Source of the DNA: an uncultured Ruminococcus sp.
GTDB taxonomy: Bacteria > Bacillota > Clostridia > Oscillospirales > Ruminococcaceae
Direction: 5' to 3'
Length of the DNA stretch: 7,007 nt
NCBI GenBank assembly: GCA_902464115.1
Contig: CABQIF010000110.1
Coordinates: 1-7,007 of the forward strand
Position 1 is the first letter of the stretch. The number at the start of each line of letters is the position of its first letter. The position numbers and the translations under genes were made by a program. Positions 1 through 6,458 of the stretch are shown one piece after another. A model generated the notes under the pieces. It saw nothing but the letters and a program-made list of their open reading frames with translations, was not told where the DNA came from and searched no databases.

Positions 1-330
1 CAACAACACAAATCCCAACACTAGATTCATGAAAGCTCCTGCCAGCACGACAATCATTCTCCGCCATACTGGTTTTTGGTCAAATGCACGAGCATTTTTA
101 CTCTCCGCATCTTCCCCTTCCATCGAACAAAATCCGCCAATCGGAAACAGTCGCAGAGAATACAATGTTTCTCCCTTTTGAAAACGAAAAATCTTTGGCC
201 CCATACCAATTGCAAATTCATTGACTTGAATGTCATTTCGTTTTGCTGCGATAAAATGCCCAAATTCATGAATGGCAATGATACAGCCGAAAATCAAAAT
301 GGCAAGTAAAATCGACCAGATGGTTGTCAT
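1..330 (-). CDS. rseP: RseP-type site-2 zinc metalloprotease, N-terminal 110 codons (runs off the left edge)
   Basis: Intramembrane zinc metalloprotease of the RseP/RasP (site-2 protease, M50) family, which cleaves membrane-bound anti-sigma factors and leftover signal peptides inside the cytoplasmic membrane. The visible part starts with a hydrophobic segment (residues about 4-20) that runs into the zinc-binding HEFGH (21-25; HExxH with the catalytic Glu22). It is followed by the family-typical IGMGP (41-45), an FPIGGF turn (62-67) and the start of the next membrane segment with LAGAFMN (96-102). The PDZ domain and the second active-site motif lie outside the window. The ATG at 330 has AAAGGAG at 346-340, 9 bases upstream. 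It follows dxr by 51 bases, the usual Firmicutes order, which supports the RseP assignment over other M50 proteases. The reading frame stays open to base 1, so the gene is cut by the window edge rather than broken. Confidence 0.93.
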   Translation of the reverse strand, partial: MTTIWSILLAILIFGCIIAIHEFGHFIAAKRNDIQVNEFAIGMGPKIFRFQKGETLYSLRLFPIGGFCSMEGEDAESKNARAFDQKPVWRRMIVVLAGAFMNLVLGFVLL

Positions 331-381
331 GCGTGGATGCTCCTTTCTTCCCTGTGCAAGTTTCTGATTTTAAAACCCCAT

Positions 382-1530
382 TTATTTTTGAATCAGATTT
401 TGCACCAGTTCCCGTGCTTTTTGGTCTGTCTTTAAAACATCCGCACAAGTATGCAGTTCTGGTGTTTCCACTGTCCGCATGGCAGTTTCTACATAGTCTG
501 CAATCTCCAAAAATCCAATCTTTCCCTGTAAAAATGCCTGTACGGCAATTTCATTTGCACCATTCATGACGCAAGGCAGCAATCCGCCTGCCTGCATGGC
601 TTTCTTTGCAAGTGCCAAGCAACGAAATGTCTGTTCATCTGGTTCAGCGAATGTCAGCGTTGCATACTGTGTCAAGGATAATGGTGCTACTGGACAAGGT
701 TTCCGCTCCGGATATAAAATAGCATATTGAATCGGCAGCCGCATATCTGGAACGCCCAGCTGTGCAATAACAGAGTTATCTGCATACATCACACCAGAAT
801 GCATGACACTTTGCCGATGAACCAGTACGGTGATTTGTTCCGGCTGCAAGTCAAAAAGCCACTTTGCTTCTAAGCACTCCAAGCCCTTATTCATCATGGT
901 TGCAGAGTCGATGGTCACTTTATTACCCATATTCCAATTCGGATGCTTCAAAGCATCCGCAGCAGTTACCGTTTGCAGCTGTTCTCTGGTATAACCGTAA
1001 AAAGGGCCACCGGATGCAGTCAACAGGATTTCTTTCACAGGGTTGTGTGCATTCCCCTGCAAACACTGGAAAATCGCAGAATGTTCGCTATCGACTGGCA
1101 AGATTGCAACGCCTTTTTCCGCTGCGGCTTTCATGACCAGTTCTCCACCAGCAACCAAAGTTTCTTTATTTGCAAGTGCAACATCAATACCAGCTGCAAT
1201 TGCTGCCAAAGTTGGCTGTAAACCAACCATTCCAACGACCGAATTCAAAACTAAATTTGCGTGTGGATCTGATGCCAGTTCACACAAGCCATCCATTCCT
1301 GTGAGAATTTCCACGGATAAATCGGACAGTGCATCCCGCAATGCTGGATAACAGCTTTCATCAAACACACAAACTTTTTTCGGATGAAATTCCCGTACCT
1401 GCTGTTCCAGCAAAGAAACATTGTGATAGGCTGCCAATGCATAGACTTCCAAGCCATGCATCCGTATGACATCTAATGTCTGTGTTCCGATAGAACCGGT
1501 AGAACCAAGCAGAGTGATGATTTTTTTCAT
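382..1530 (-). CDS. dxr: 1-deoxy-D-xylulose 5-phosphate reductoisomerase (DXP reductoisomerase, IspC)
   Basis: Cytoplasmic NADPH- and divalent-metal-dependent enzyme that converts DXP to 2-C-methyl-D-erythritol 4-phosphate, the committed step of the MEP isoprenoid pathway. At 382 aa it is a normal family length. The Rossmann nucleotide-binding motif GSTGSIGTQTLDVI lies at residues 9-22 and LANKETLVAGG at 119-129. The metal ligands sit in PVDSEHS (Asp147, Glu149) and NKGLE (Glu218). SGG (173-175) and the flexible substrate loop HPNWNMG (196-202, with His196, Trp199 and Met201) match the E. coli enzyme at a constant offset of 13. NGANEIAV (333-340) is in the C-terminal part. The ATG at 1530 has AGGAGGA at 1547-1541. 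It is 79 bases after cdsA, with a hairpin between them, and 51 bases before rseP. Its product supplies the isoprenoid units that UppS polymerises two genes upstream. All catalytic positions are intact. Confidence 0.97.
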   Translation of the reverse strand: MKKIITLLGSTGSIGTQTLDVIRMHGLEVYALAAYHNVSLLEQQVREFHPKKVCVFDESCYPALRDALSDLSVEILTGMDGLCELASDPHANLVLNSVVGMVGLQPTLAAIAAGIDVALANKETLVAGGELVMKAAAEKGVAILPVDSEHSAIFQCLQGNAHNPVKEILLTASGGPFYGYTREQLQTVTAADALKHPNWNMGNKVTIDSATMMNKGLECLEAKWLFDLQPEQITVLVHRQSVMHSGVMYADNSVIAQLGVPDMRLPIQYAILYPERKPCPVAPLSLTQYATLTFAEPDEQTFRCLALAKKAMQAGGLLPCVMNGANEIAVQAFLQGKIGFLEIADYVETAMRTVETPELHTCADVLKTDQKARELVQNLIQK

Positions 1531-1558
1531 AGGGTTTTGTTCCTCCTATATCGAAACA

Positions 1559-1586
1559 ACACCCCTTCGATTTGGGGAAGGGGTGT
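1559..1586 (-). other. Perfect 10-bp inverted repeat between cdsA and dxr
   Basis: ACACCCCTTC (minus strand 1586-1577) pairs with GAAGGGGTGT (1568-1559) around an 8-base loop. The bases after the stem (TGTTTCG) are only partly T-rich, so it is a poor terminator. It ends 12 bases before the dxr Shine-Dalgarno. It could be a weak terminator, an RNA-processing or stability element, or a structure affecting dxr translation. Confidence 0.65.
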
Positions 1587-1589
1587 GTT

Positions 1590-1603
1590 CATCGTAATTT
1601 TCA
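1590..1603 (-). repeat. 14-base 3'-flank motif, copy after cdsA
   Basis: TGAAAATTACGATG starts 6 bases after the cdsA stop codon and ends 3 bases before the 10-base-pair hairpin. It differs at one position from the copy after tsf (4693-4680). Confidence 0.5.
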
Positions 1604-1609
1604 CTGCTT

Positions 1610-2428
1610 TTATTTGTGATAAATCGAAAGCAGGGTATTTAAAACATAGAAAACCGGAACAGTAAATAATGCACTGTCAAACCGATCCATTACACCGCCA
1701 TGTCCCGGCATGATATTTCCGAAATCTTTCATGCTGCATTGCCGCTTTAAAATCGAGGCGGTCAAGTCACCCAGCACACTGATGACAGCACAAGCGGCTG
1801 CAATTACAATGACCCAGACATACCGCACCTTGACTTCTGTAACACTGCCATAAATCAAGCTGAATACAAAGAAAACCACAATGGTCGATGCAATTCCGCC
1901 CAAGAAACCTTCTATGGTTTTCTTCGGGCTGACTTCCGGACAAAGCTTGTGTTTTCCAAGAAATGTTCCCGTAAAATATGCACCAGTATCGGCAATCCAA
2001 GCTGCACACAATGCCAAGATGACGTAAATCAATCCGAATTGTGCATCTGACTGCAACAGTACTTGCAGCAAGCCAAGTGACCTTGTTACAAACAGCATGG
2101 AAACCATCATGAAGCAAACTTGATCCATTTTCAGGCGTTTATGTTGTACAATACCATCTAAAAATAGAATCATAATAGCAGCAATCATCACGACTTCAAT
2201 TACCTGTTCCAGATGGAAAAACTGCAAAATCGGTGCAGAGATGGTATAGAGCAGCGCGGCATAAAAGGAAATCCGATACCGCAGACAGCCCTTTGCCCGA
2301 AACAGTTCAAAAATTGCAATCGCACAAATGGCCGCAATACAGAGCGGAAAAACAATGGTCTTATGTAAAAGCAATACGACAACAAGCAGAACAACTGCAA
2401 CTGCTCCGGAAATGATACGCACTTTCAT
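1610..2428 (-). CDS. cdsA: Phosphatidate cytidylyltransferase (CDP-diglyceride synthase)
   Basis: Polytopic membrane enzyme that makes CDP-diacylglycerol from phosphatidic acid and CTP, the branch point for phosphatidylglycerol, cardiolipin and other phospholipids. With the ATG start it is 272 aa, a usual length. Several hydrophobic segments are visible from residue 8 onward. The complete family signature is present at 225-251, running from SILKR through MKDFGN to HGGVMDRFD. It is preceded by GDL (220-222), SPKKTIEG (167-174) and ADTGAYFTG (146-154). I place the start at the ATG at 2428, because GGAGGT at 2442-2437 is 8 bases away. The in-frame TTG at 2434 would be only 2 bases from that Shine-Dalgarno. 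The gene then begins 2 bases after the uppS TGA, so the two are probably translationally coupled. A hairpin follows its stop codon. Confidence 0.96.
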   Translation of the reverse strand: MKVRIISGAVAVVLLVVVLLLHKTIVFPLCIAAICAIAIFELFRAKGCLRYRISFYAALLYTISAPILQFFHLEQVIEVVMIAAIMILFLDGIVQHKRLKMDQVCFMMVSMLFVTRSLGLLQVLLQSDAQFGLIYVILALCAAWIADTGAYFTGTFLGKHKLCPEVSPKKTIEGFLGGIASTIVVFFVFSLIYGSVTEVKVRYVWVIVIAAACAVISVLGDLTASILKRQCSMKDFGNIMPGHGGVMDRFDSALFTVPVFYVLNTLLSIYHK

Positions 2429-2430
2429 TG

Positions 2431-3180
2431 TCAAACACCTCCGAACCGTCTGCCACGCTTTGCATATGCAATCAATGCTTTATTCAATTCTGCCCGTGAG
2501 AAATCCGGCCAGAGAACATTGGTGAAATAATACTCTGCATAGGCACATTGCCAGATCAGAAAGTTAGACAATCTTAACTCCCCACTCGGACGAATCAGTA
2601 AATCCACATCAGGGACTTCTTTAGTATATAGATGCTGGGAAATGGTATCCTCTGTAATATCGGAGATTTGTAGTTTCCCTGACTGTACTTCTTCTGCAAT
2701 TAACTGGGTTGCATGCTTGATTTCATCTCTGCCGCCGTAATTGATGGCAAGCAGCAGATTCATTTTATTGTACTTCGCAGAGTCTGCTTCCAGTTCCAGC
2801 ATTCGCTTTTGAATGCGTTCCGGCAGGCGGCTCTTATCTCCAATAAAAATCATACGCACTTCTTGTTCCAGATATTCATCACAGTCATTCAAGTACTGCC
2901 AGAGCAAATCCATGATTGCATCGACTTCTTCTTTTGGACGCTTCCAGTTTTCTGTTGAAAATACATAAAAAGAAATATTCTGAATTCCAATCGAACGGCA
3001 ATAACGAGTCAGGTCGTGGAAGGTTTTTGCACCTTCCCGATGCCCGAACTTTCTTGGCATACCCCGTTTGGTTGCCCAACGGCCGTTTCCATCCATAATA
3101 AATCCAATGTGTTTCGGCAGCTGCTCCGGCTCTGGCAAAGTATCTGTCGATACCGCTTTTCTTCGAAACGGTAATGCCAT
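2431..3180 (-). CDS. uppS: Undecaprenyl diphosphate synthase (cis-isoprenyl transferase)
   Basis: Makes undecaprenyl diphosphate by adding isopentenyl units in cis configuration to farnesyl diphosphate. The product is the lipid carrier for peptidoglycan and other wall polymers. The 249-aa protein carries all the conserved regions of cis-prenyltransferases: HIGFIMDGNGRWA (24-36, with catalytic Asp30), FSTENWKRP (74-82), NYGGRDEI (147-154), PDVDLLIRPSGELRLSNF (190-207), a WQCAYAE stretch (210-216), LWPDFS (223-228) and the C-terminal RRFGGV. The ATG at 3180 has a full AAGGAGGT at 3196-3189, 8 bases upstream. It lies 22 bases after frr and 2 bases before cdsA, so cotranscription is very likely. 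The GGA GGT codons of the terminal Gly-Gly also form the ribosome binding site of cdsA. The short N-terminal extension before residue 20 is variable in the family. Confidence 0.97.
   Translation of the reverse strand: MALPFRRKAVSTDTLPEPEQLPKHIGFIMDGNGRWATKRGMPRKFGHREGAKTFHDLTRYCRSIGIQNISFYVFSTENWKRPKEEVDAIMDLLWQYLNDCDEYLEQEVRMIFIGDKSRLPERIQKRMLELEADSAKYNKMNLLLAINYGGRDEIKHATQLIAEEVQSGKLQISDITEDTISQHLYTKEVPDVDLLIRPSGELRLSNFLIWQCAYAEYYFTNVLWPDFSRAELNKALIAYAKRGRRFGGV
2437..2442 (-). promoter_or_regulatory. Ribosome binding site that decides the cdsA start
   Basis: GGAGGT inside the last uppS codons is 8 bases from the ATG at 2428 and only 2 bases from the in-frame TTG at 2434. It therefore selects the ATG. 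The six bases are the GGA GGT codons for the conserved Gly-Gly at the C-terminus of UppS. Confidence 0.85.
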
Positions 3181-3202
3181 TCTGTCTTACCTCCTTCTGT
3201 CG

Positions 3203-3757
3203 TTAGATGCTCATGATTTCCTTTTCCTTATCGGAAACGTGCTGATCCACCTTGTCACAATACTTGTCGGTCAGCTTCTGAACATCCTTTTCACCAGACT
3301 TCATATCGTCTTCGGTCAGTTCGCCGTCCTTTTTCTTTGCCTTCATCTTGTCCATTGCTTCCCGTCTCACATTCCGGACAGCAACCTTGCATTCTTCGCC
3401 ATACTTCTTGATGGACTTGCAGAGGTCTTTTCTGCGTTCTTCGGTCAACTGCGGGAATACCAGACGCAGCACTTTGCCATCATTGGTCGGTGTGATACCA
3501 ATATCAGAATTCAGGATAGCTTTTTCAATGGCTTTCAGTGTAGAAACATCCCAAGGCTGAATGACCAGGATTCTTGCTTCTGCAACAGAAATGGCAGCCA
3601 TCTGATTAACTGGTGTCATTGCACCATAGTAATCAACGGAAACCTTTTCCAGAACAGCTGGGTTTGCACGGCCAGCACGAATGGTAGAATATTCATAGTC
3701 CAAGCGATCCAATGCCTTCTGCATTTTGGATTCTGCATCTTTTAAAATTGTTTTCAT
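3203..3757 (-). CDS. frr: Ribosome recycling factor (RRF)
   Basis: Cytoplasmic translation factor that, with EF-G, splits the post-termination ribosome complex. The 184-aa length fits the family standard of about 185. Domain I helices flank an inserted domain II. Visible hallmarks are TIRAGRANP (25-33), VDYYG (41-45), PVNQMA (49-54), an IQPWD turn (66-70), ITPTNDGK (88-95), FPQLTEERRK (101-110) and VRNVRREA (127-134), whose Arg128/Arg132 region contacts 23S rRNA in known RRFs. The C-terminal half is rich in Lys and Glu, as expected for the long helical bundle. The ATG at 3757 has GGAGAAG at 3773-3767, 9 bases upstream. It lies 50 bases after pyrH and 22 bases before uppS. Its initiation region can form small alternative hairpins, discussed as a finding. 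Confidence 0.98.
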   Translation of the reverse strand: MKTILKDAESKMQKALDRLDYEYSTIRAGRANPAVLEKVSVDYYGAMTPVNQMAAISVAEARILVIQPWDVSTLKAIEKAILNSDIGITPTNDGKVLRLVFPQLTEERRKDLCKSIKKYGEECKVAVRNVRREAMDKMKAKKKDGELTEDDMKSGEKDVQKLTDKYCDKVDQHVSDKEKEIMSI

Positions 3758-3807
3758 ATTAATTGTCTTCTCCGCAAAATTGGGAGAAACTCCTTTCTTG
3801 TAATCAT

Positions 3808-4518
3808 TTAGCCTTCTGAAACGACAGTTCCGACTGGTTCGCCCATGATCGCATCATAAATGTTGTCCGGACGATTCAGGTCAAATACCAACATTGGCAT
3901 TTTGTTGTCCCGGCACATGGAGGCAGCGGTGCTATCCATAACTGCCAGAGCACTGCTCAGAACATCACTGAACGTGATTTTTTCGTAACGAACGGCATCC
4001 GTGTACTTGTGCGGGTCTTTGTCATAAACACCGTCTACCATGGTTGCCTTCAAGAGAATATCTGCTTCGATTTCCACAGCACGCAGAGTTGCTGCGGTAT
4101 CGGTAGAGAAGAACGGGCTTCCTGTTCCGCAACCAAAGATCACAACTCTACCCTTTTTCAGGTGGCTGATGGCTTTGTTCCGAATGTACGGTTCTGCAAT
4201 CTGCTGCATGCTGATGGCAGTCTGTACCCGAACATCAACGCCCAAAGCTTCCATCGCATCTGCAACCGCAAGGGCATTCATAGTTGTTGCAAGCATCCCG
4301 ATGTGGTCCGCTCTGGTACGATCCATATTTCCGGAGGAACGACCACGCCAGAAATTTCCGCCGCCGACAACAATGCCGATTTCTGCTCCAGCATCCACAC
4401 ACTTTTTAATGCTGGTACAAATTTCATTGATCACGTTAAAATCCAGACCAGTCTTTTGATTACCAGCCAGTGCTTCCCCGCTCAATTTCAGAACCACTCG
4501 TTTGTACTTTAATCCCAT
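3808..4518 (-). CDS. pyrH: UMP kinase (uridylate kinase)
   Basis: Bacterial UMP kinase of the amino-acid-kinase fold. It phosphorylates UMP to UDP with ATP, feeding RNA, DNA and UDP-sugar synthesis, and works as a hexamer under nucleotide control in known members. At 236 aa it is full length. Visible motifs are the phosphate-binding KLSGEAL (11-17), GGGNFWRGR (52-60), [13 protein letters not shown] (71-83), [13 protein letters not shown] (131-143), [16 protein letters not shown] (157-172) and [12 protein letters not shown] (194-205). The Ser in GTGSPFF replaces the commoner Asn, and the base before it encodes Cys130 in a small-residue position; both look like tolerated variation. The ATG at 4518 has a purine run AAGGAAGGAAA at 4533-4523. 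It is the first gene after the tsf terminator and has its own near-consensus promoter, so it probably opens the second transcription unit. Confidence 0.97.
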   Translation of the reverse strand: MGLKYKRVVLKLSGEALAGNQKTGLDFNVINEICTSIKKCVDAGAEIGIVVGGGNFWRGRSSGNMDRTRADHIGMLATTMNALAVADAMEALGVDVRVQTAISMQQIAEPYIRNKAISHLKKGRVVIFGCGTGSPFFSTDTAATLRAVEIEADILLKATMVDGVYDKDPHKYTDAVRYEKITFSDVLSSALAVMDSTAASMCRDNKMPMLVFDLNRPDNIYDAIMGEPVGTVVSEG

Positions 4519-4558
4519 TGGATTTCCTTCCTTTCTGTTTCTGTTGTTCCGTCTAAGC

Positions 4559-4579
4559 CGAATGCAAGTTTTTCATTCG
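4559..4579 (-). other. Small hairpin in the pyrH leader
   Basis: CGAATG (4564-4559 and its partner CATTCG on the minus strand at 4579-4574) can form a 6-base-pair stem around a 9-base loop. An alternative pairing with one bulged G extends it to about 8 pairs. It lies between the predicted transcription start and the ribosome binding site. No U-tract follows, so it is not a terminator. A regulatory role is only a possibility. Confidence 0.4.
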
Positions 4580-4590
4580 CTTCTATTTCT

Positions 4591-4619
4591 ATTTTACACG
4601 ATTTTCCGGCAAATGTAAA
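4591..4619 (-). promoter_or_regulatory. Sigma-A-type promoter for pyrH
   Basis: The -35 box TTTACA (4619-4614, 5/6 to TTGACA) and -10 box TAAAAT (4596-4591, 5/6 to TATAAT) are separated by exactly 17 bases. An A/T-rich tract formed partly by the tsf terminator tail lies directly upstream and could act as an UP element. Expected transcription start is near 4584, giving a leader of about 66 bases before the pyrH ATG. The position right behind a terminator makes functional sense. Confidence 0.8.
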
Positions 4620-4641
4620 GCTGTTTTTTGCAAAAAATTAT

Positions 4642-4681
4642 AAAAAAATGGGGGCATAGAACATTTCATCCTATGCCCCCA
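4642..4681 (-). terminator. Strong intrinsic terminator after tsf
   Basis: On the minus strand an 11-base-pair perfect stem (arms 4681-4671 and 4659-4649, core GGGGGCATAG/CTATGCCCCC) with an 11-base loop is followed at once by seven T residues (4648-4642). It starts 12 bases after the tsf stop codon. This is a textbook Rho-independent terminator and should end most rpsB-tsf transcripts before pyrH. Confidence 0.93.
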
Positions 4682-4693
4682 CCGTAATTTTCA
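4680..4693 (-). repeat. 14-base 3'-flank motif, copy after tsf
   Basis: TGAAAATTACGGTG begins directly after the tsf TAA and runs into the terminator stem. It matches TGAAAATTACGATG after cdsA (1603-1590) at 13 of 14 positions. Both copies sit between a stop codon and a hairpin. Confidence 0.5.
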
Positions 4694-5617
4694 TTACTTA
4701 ATCATGCTTGCAATTTCTTCTGCAAAATTATCTGCTTTCTTTTCGATGCCTTCGCCACGTTCAAAGCATACATAACCTGTAATGTCGATGGTTGTGCCAG
4801 CAGCCTTTGCAACGCTGTCAACATACTGCTTAACATTCATAGAGCCATCCTTTACAAAGGTCTGTTCCAGCAGGCAGTTTTCAGAATAATACTTGCCAAC
4901 CTTGCCTTCTGCGATCTTTGCCAGAACCTGCTGCGGCTTGGTCTTCATCTTCGGATCTTCTGCCATCTGTGCCAGAACAACAGTCTTTTCTTCTTCCAGA
5001 ACAGCTGCCGGAACATCTTCCCGCTTCAGGTAAGACGGCTTCATTGCTGCGATCTGCAGTGCACAGTCCTTAGCAGCTGTCAGAACAGCTTCGGACGCAC
5101 CTGCCGGAGAAGCAGCCTGTACCAGAACGCCGATCTTGCCGCCGCCGTGGATGTACGGAACCAGAATGCCTTCCAGTCTTGTAAACCGACGAATCTGCAG
5201 ATTTTCCCGAATCTTCAGGAACAGTTCCTGGAGTGCTTCGTCAACAGTAGCAGTACCGCCAGCGATTACGGTGCTTTTCAGAGCTTCTACGTCAGCCGGA
5301 TTCTTTTCAATGATGGTATCTGCAACGGTGTTTACAAATGCCTTGAATTCGTCTGTATTTGCAACGAAGTCCGTTTCAGAGTTTACTTCTACGACGCAAC
5401 CAACGGTGTGATCTGCATTTACCTTTGCAATAACCATACCTTCAGCCGCAACTCTGCCAGCCTTCTTTGCCTGTGTAGCCAGTCCCTTTTCTCTCAGGAT
5501 CAGCATTGCCTTTTCTACATCGCCGTCAGCTTCTGTCAGAGCCTTCTTGCAATCCATCATACCAACGCCGGTATTCTTACGCAGTTCATTGACATCTTTT
5601 GCTGTAAAATTTGCCAT
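4694..5617 (-). CDS. tsf: Elongation factor Ts (EF-Ts)
   Basis: Guanine-nucleotide exchange factor that releases GDP from EF-Tu during translation. I use the ATG at 5617, giving 307 aa starting MANFTAKDV. It has AGGAGG at 5631-5626, 8 bases upstream, and matches the family N-terminus. The open frame continues 62 codons further up into the end of rpsB, but that stretch is low-complexity out-of-frame coding. The N-terminal UBA-like domain (residues 1-55, LRKNTGVGMMDCKKAL at 12-27) is followed by the core with TDFVAN (82-87), whose Asp-Phe pair perturbs the EF-Tu nucleotide site. HGGGKIGVLV (157-166) marks the dimerisation/core subdomain. An insertion around 195-255 with KPSYLKREDVP precedes the C-terminal module. 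It follows rpsB by 94 bases and ends directly at a strong terminator. Confidence 0.98.
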   Translation of the reverse strand: MANFTAKDVNELRKNTGVGMMDCKKALTEADGDVEKAMLILREKGLATQAKKAGRVAAEGMVIAKVNADHTVGCVVEVNSETDFVANTDEFKAFVNTVADTIIEKNPADVEALKSTVIAGGTATVDEALQELFLKIRENLQIRRFTRLEGILVPYIHGGGKIGVLVQAASPAGASEAVLTAAKDCALQIAAMKPSYLKREDVPAAVLEEEKTVVLAQMAEDPKMKTKPQQVLAKIAEGKVGKYYSENCLLEQTFVKDGSMNVKQYVDSVAKAAGTTIDITGYVCFERGEGIEKKADNFAEEIASMIK

Positions 5618-5630
5618 TGGTTTTTCCTCC
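5617..5630 (-). repeat. 14-base repeat, copy at the tsf ribosome binding site
   Basis: GGAGGAAAAACCAA on the minus strand is identical to a 14-base stretch in the rpsB leader at 6493-6480. This copy holds the tsf Shine-Dalgarno and the first base of its ATG. The two copies are about 860 bases apart. Confidence 0.6.
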
Positions 5631-5652
5631 TGTAAGTTTGATATTTTTTCCG

Positions 5653-5690
5653 AAAAACAACCCGAACAGGAACACTGCCGATTCGGGTTG
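5653..5690 (-). terminator. Terminator-like hairpin between rpsB and tsf (possible attenuator)
   Basis: On the minus strand CAACCCGAA (5690-5682) pairs perfectly with TTCGGGTTG (5666-5658), giving 9 base pairs with a 15-base loop, and five T residues follow directly (5657-5653). It lies 21 bases after the rpsB stop and upstream of the tsf ribosome binding site. Since tsf has no visible promoter of its own, this would act as a partial terminator or an RNA-stabilising 3' end rather than a full stop. Confidence 0.6.
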
Positions 5691-5711
5691 CTCATTTCCA
5701 GTATCTGTACT

Positions 5712-6458
5712 TTATTCAGCAGCTTCTGCGGTTTCTTCTGCAGCTTCTTCAGCGGCAGCAGCAGCTTCTGCGTCTGCACCCTGTCTGCCTTCGATGATTG
5801 CATCTGCCATTACACCAGCGATCAGCTTAACGGCACGGATTGCGTCATCGTTACCCGGGATGACATAATCAATTTCATCTGGATCACAGTTGGTGTCTAC
5901 GATTGCAACGATCGGAATGTTCAGCTTCTTTGCTTCTGCAACAGCGATCCGTTCTTTTCTCGGGTCAACGATGAAGAGTGCACCCGGCAGCTTCTTCATG
6001 TCCTTGATACCGCCCAAGAACTTTTCGAGCTTTTCGATTTCGAGCTGAAGCTTGCTAACTTCCTTCTTCGGCAGCAGATCGAATGTGCCGTCTGTTTCCA
6101 TTTCGTGCAGCTGTTCCAATCTCTTGATTCTTCTCTGAATGGTGGTGAAGTTGGTCATCATACCGCCCAGCCAACGTGCATTTACATAATATGCACCAGC
6201 TCTCTGAGCTTCTTCCTTGATGGAATCGCCAGCCTGCTTCTTGGTACCAACAAACAGAACAGATTCACCCTGTGCAGCCAGGTCGCGAACGAACATATAA
6301 GCTTCGTCCAGCTTCTTAACGGTCTTCTGCAGGTCGATGATGTAGATGCCGTTCCGTTCGGTAAAGATGTATGGAGCCATTTTCGGGTTCCATCTTCTGG
6401 TCTGGTGACCAAAGTGTACGCCAGCTTCCAAGAGCTGCTTCATTGATACTACGCCCAT
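5712..6458 (-). CDS. rpsB: 30S ribosomal protein S2
   Basis: Primary-assembly-late protein on the back of the small ribosomal subunit, between head and body; in other bacteria it can repress its own mRNA. The 248-aa sequence has the standard hallmarks: [22 protein letters not shown] (residues 6-27, both halves conserved), YIIDLQKT (39-46), [10 protein letters not shown] (67-76), the [10 protein letters not shown] core (95-104), [10 protein letters not shown] (157-166) and [13 protein letters not shown] (181-193). The last 20 residues (229-248) are almost only Ala, Glu and Asp, an acidic tail of a kind often seen in Firmicutes S2. The ATG at 6458 has AGGAGGA at 6472-6466, 7 bases upstream. A second Met at residue 6 is possible but has no ribosome binding site of its own. 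The gene heads the rpsB-tsf unit. Confidence 0.98.
   Translation of the reverse strand: MGVVSMKQLLEAGVHFGHQTRRWNPKMAPYIFTERNGIYIIDLQKTVKKLDEAYMFVRDLAAQGESVLFVGTKKQAGDSIKEEAQRAGAYYVNARWLGGMMTNFTTIQRRIKRLEQLHEMETDGTFDLLPKKEVSKLQLEIEKLEKFLGGIKDMKKLPGALFIVDPRKERIAVAEAKKLNIPIVAIVDTNCDPDEIDYVIPGNDDAIRAVKLIAGVMADAIIEGRQGADAEAAAAAEEAAEETAEAAE

Noticed and set aside
3068..3745. 225-codon open frame on the plus strand opposite frr and the start of uppS
   Set aside because: It is antisense to two well-supported genes, its composition is that of a shadow frame, and no domain is recognisable.
4009..4512. 167-codon open frame on the plus strand opposite pyrH
   Set aside because: Shadow of pyrH with no conserved motif or initiation signal.
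5715..5790. Repetitive GCT/GCA/GAA-type stretch that looks like a DNA repeat
   Set aside because: It is the Ala/Glu-rich C-terminal tail of S2, a low-complexity coding region; no exact tandem unit is kept.
5618..5803. N-terminal extension of tsf by 62 codons into rpsB
   Set aside because: The stretch is the Ala/Glu tail of rpsB read in another frame plus the intergenic hairpin. The ATG at 5617 has an ideal ribosome binding site and matches the family N-terminus.
5547..6446. 299-codon open frame on the plus strand opposite rpsB and the start of tsf
   Set aside because: It is antisense to two certain genes, is rich in Cys, Phe and Ser as expected from reading Gly/Ala/Glu/Lys codons backwards, has no family motif and no ribosome binding site.
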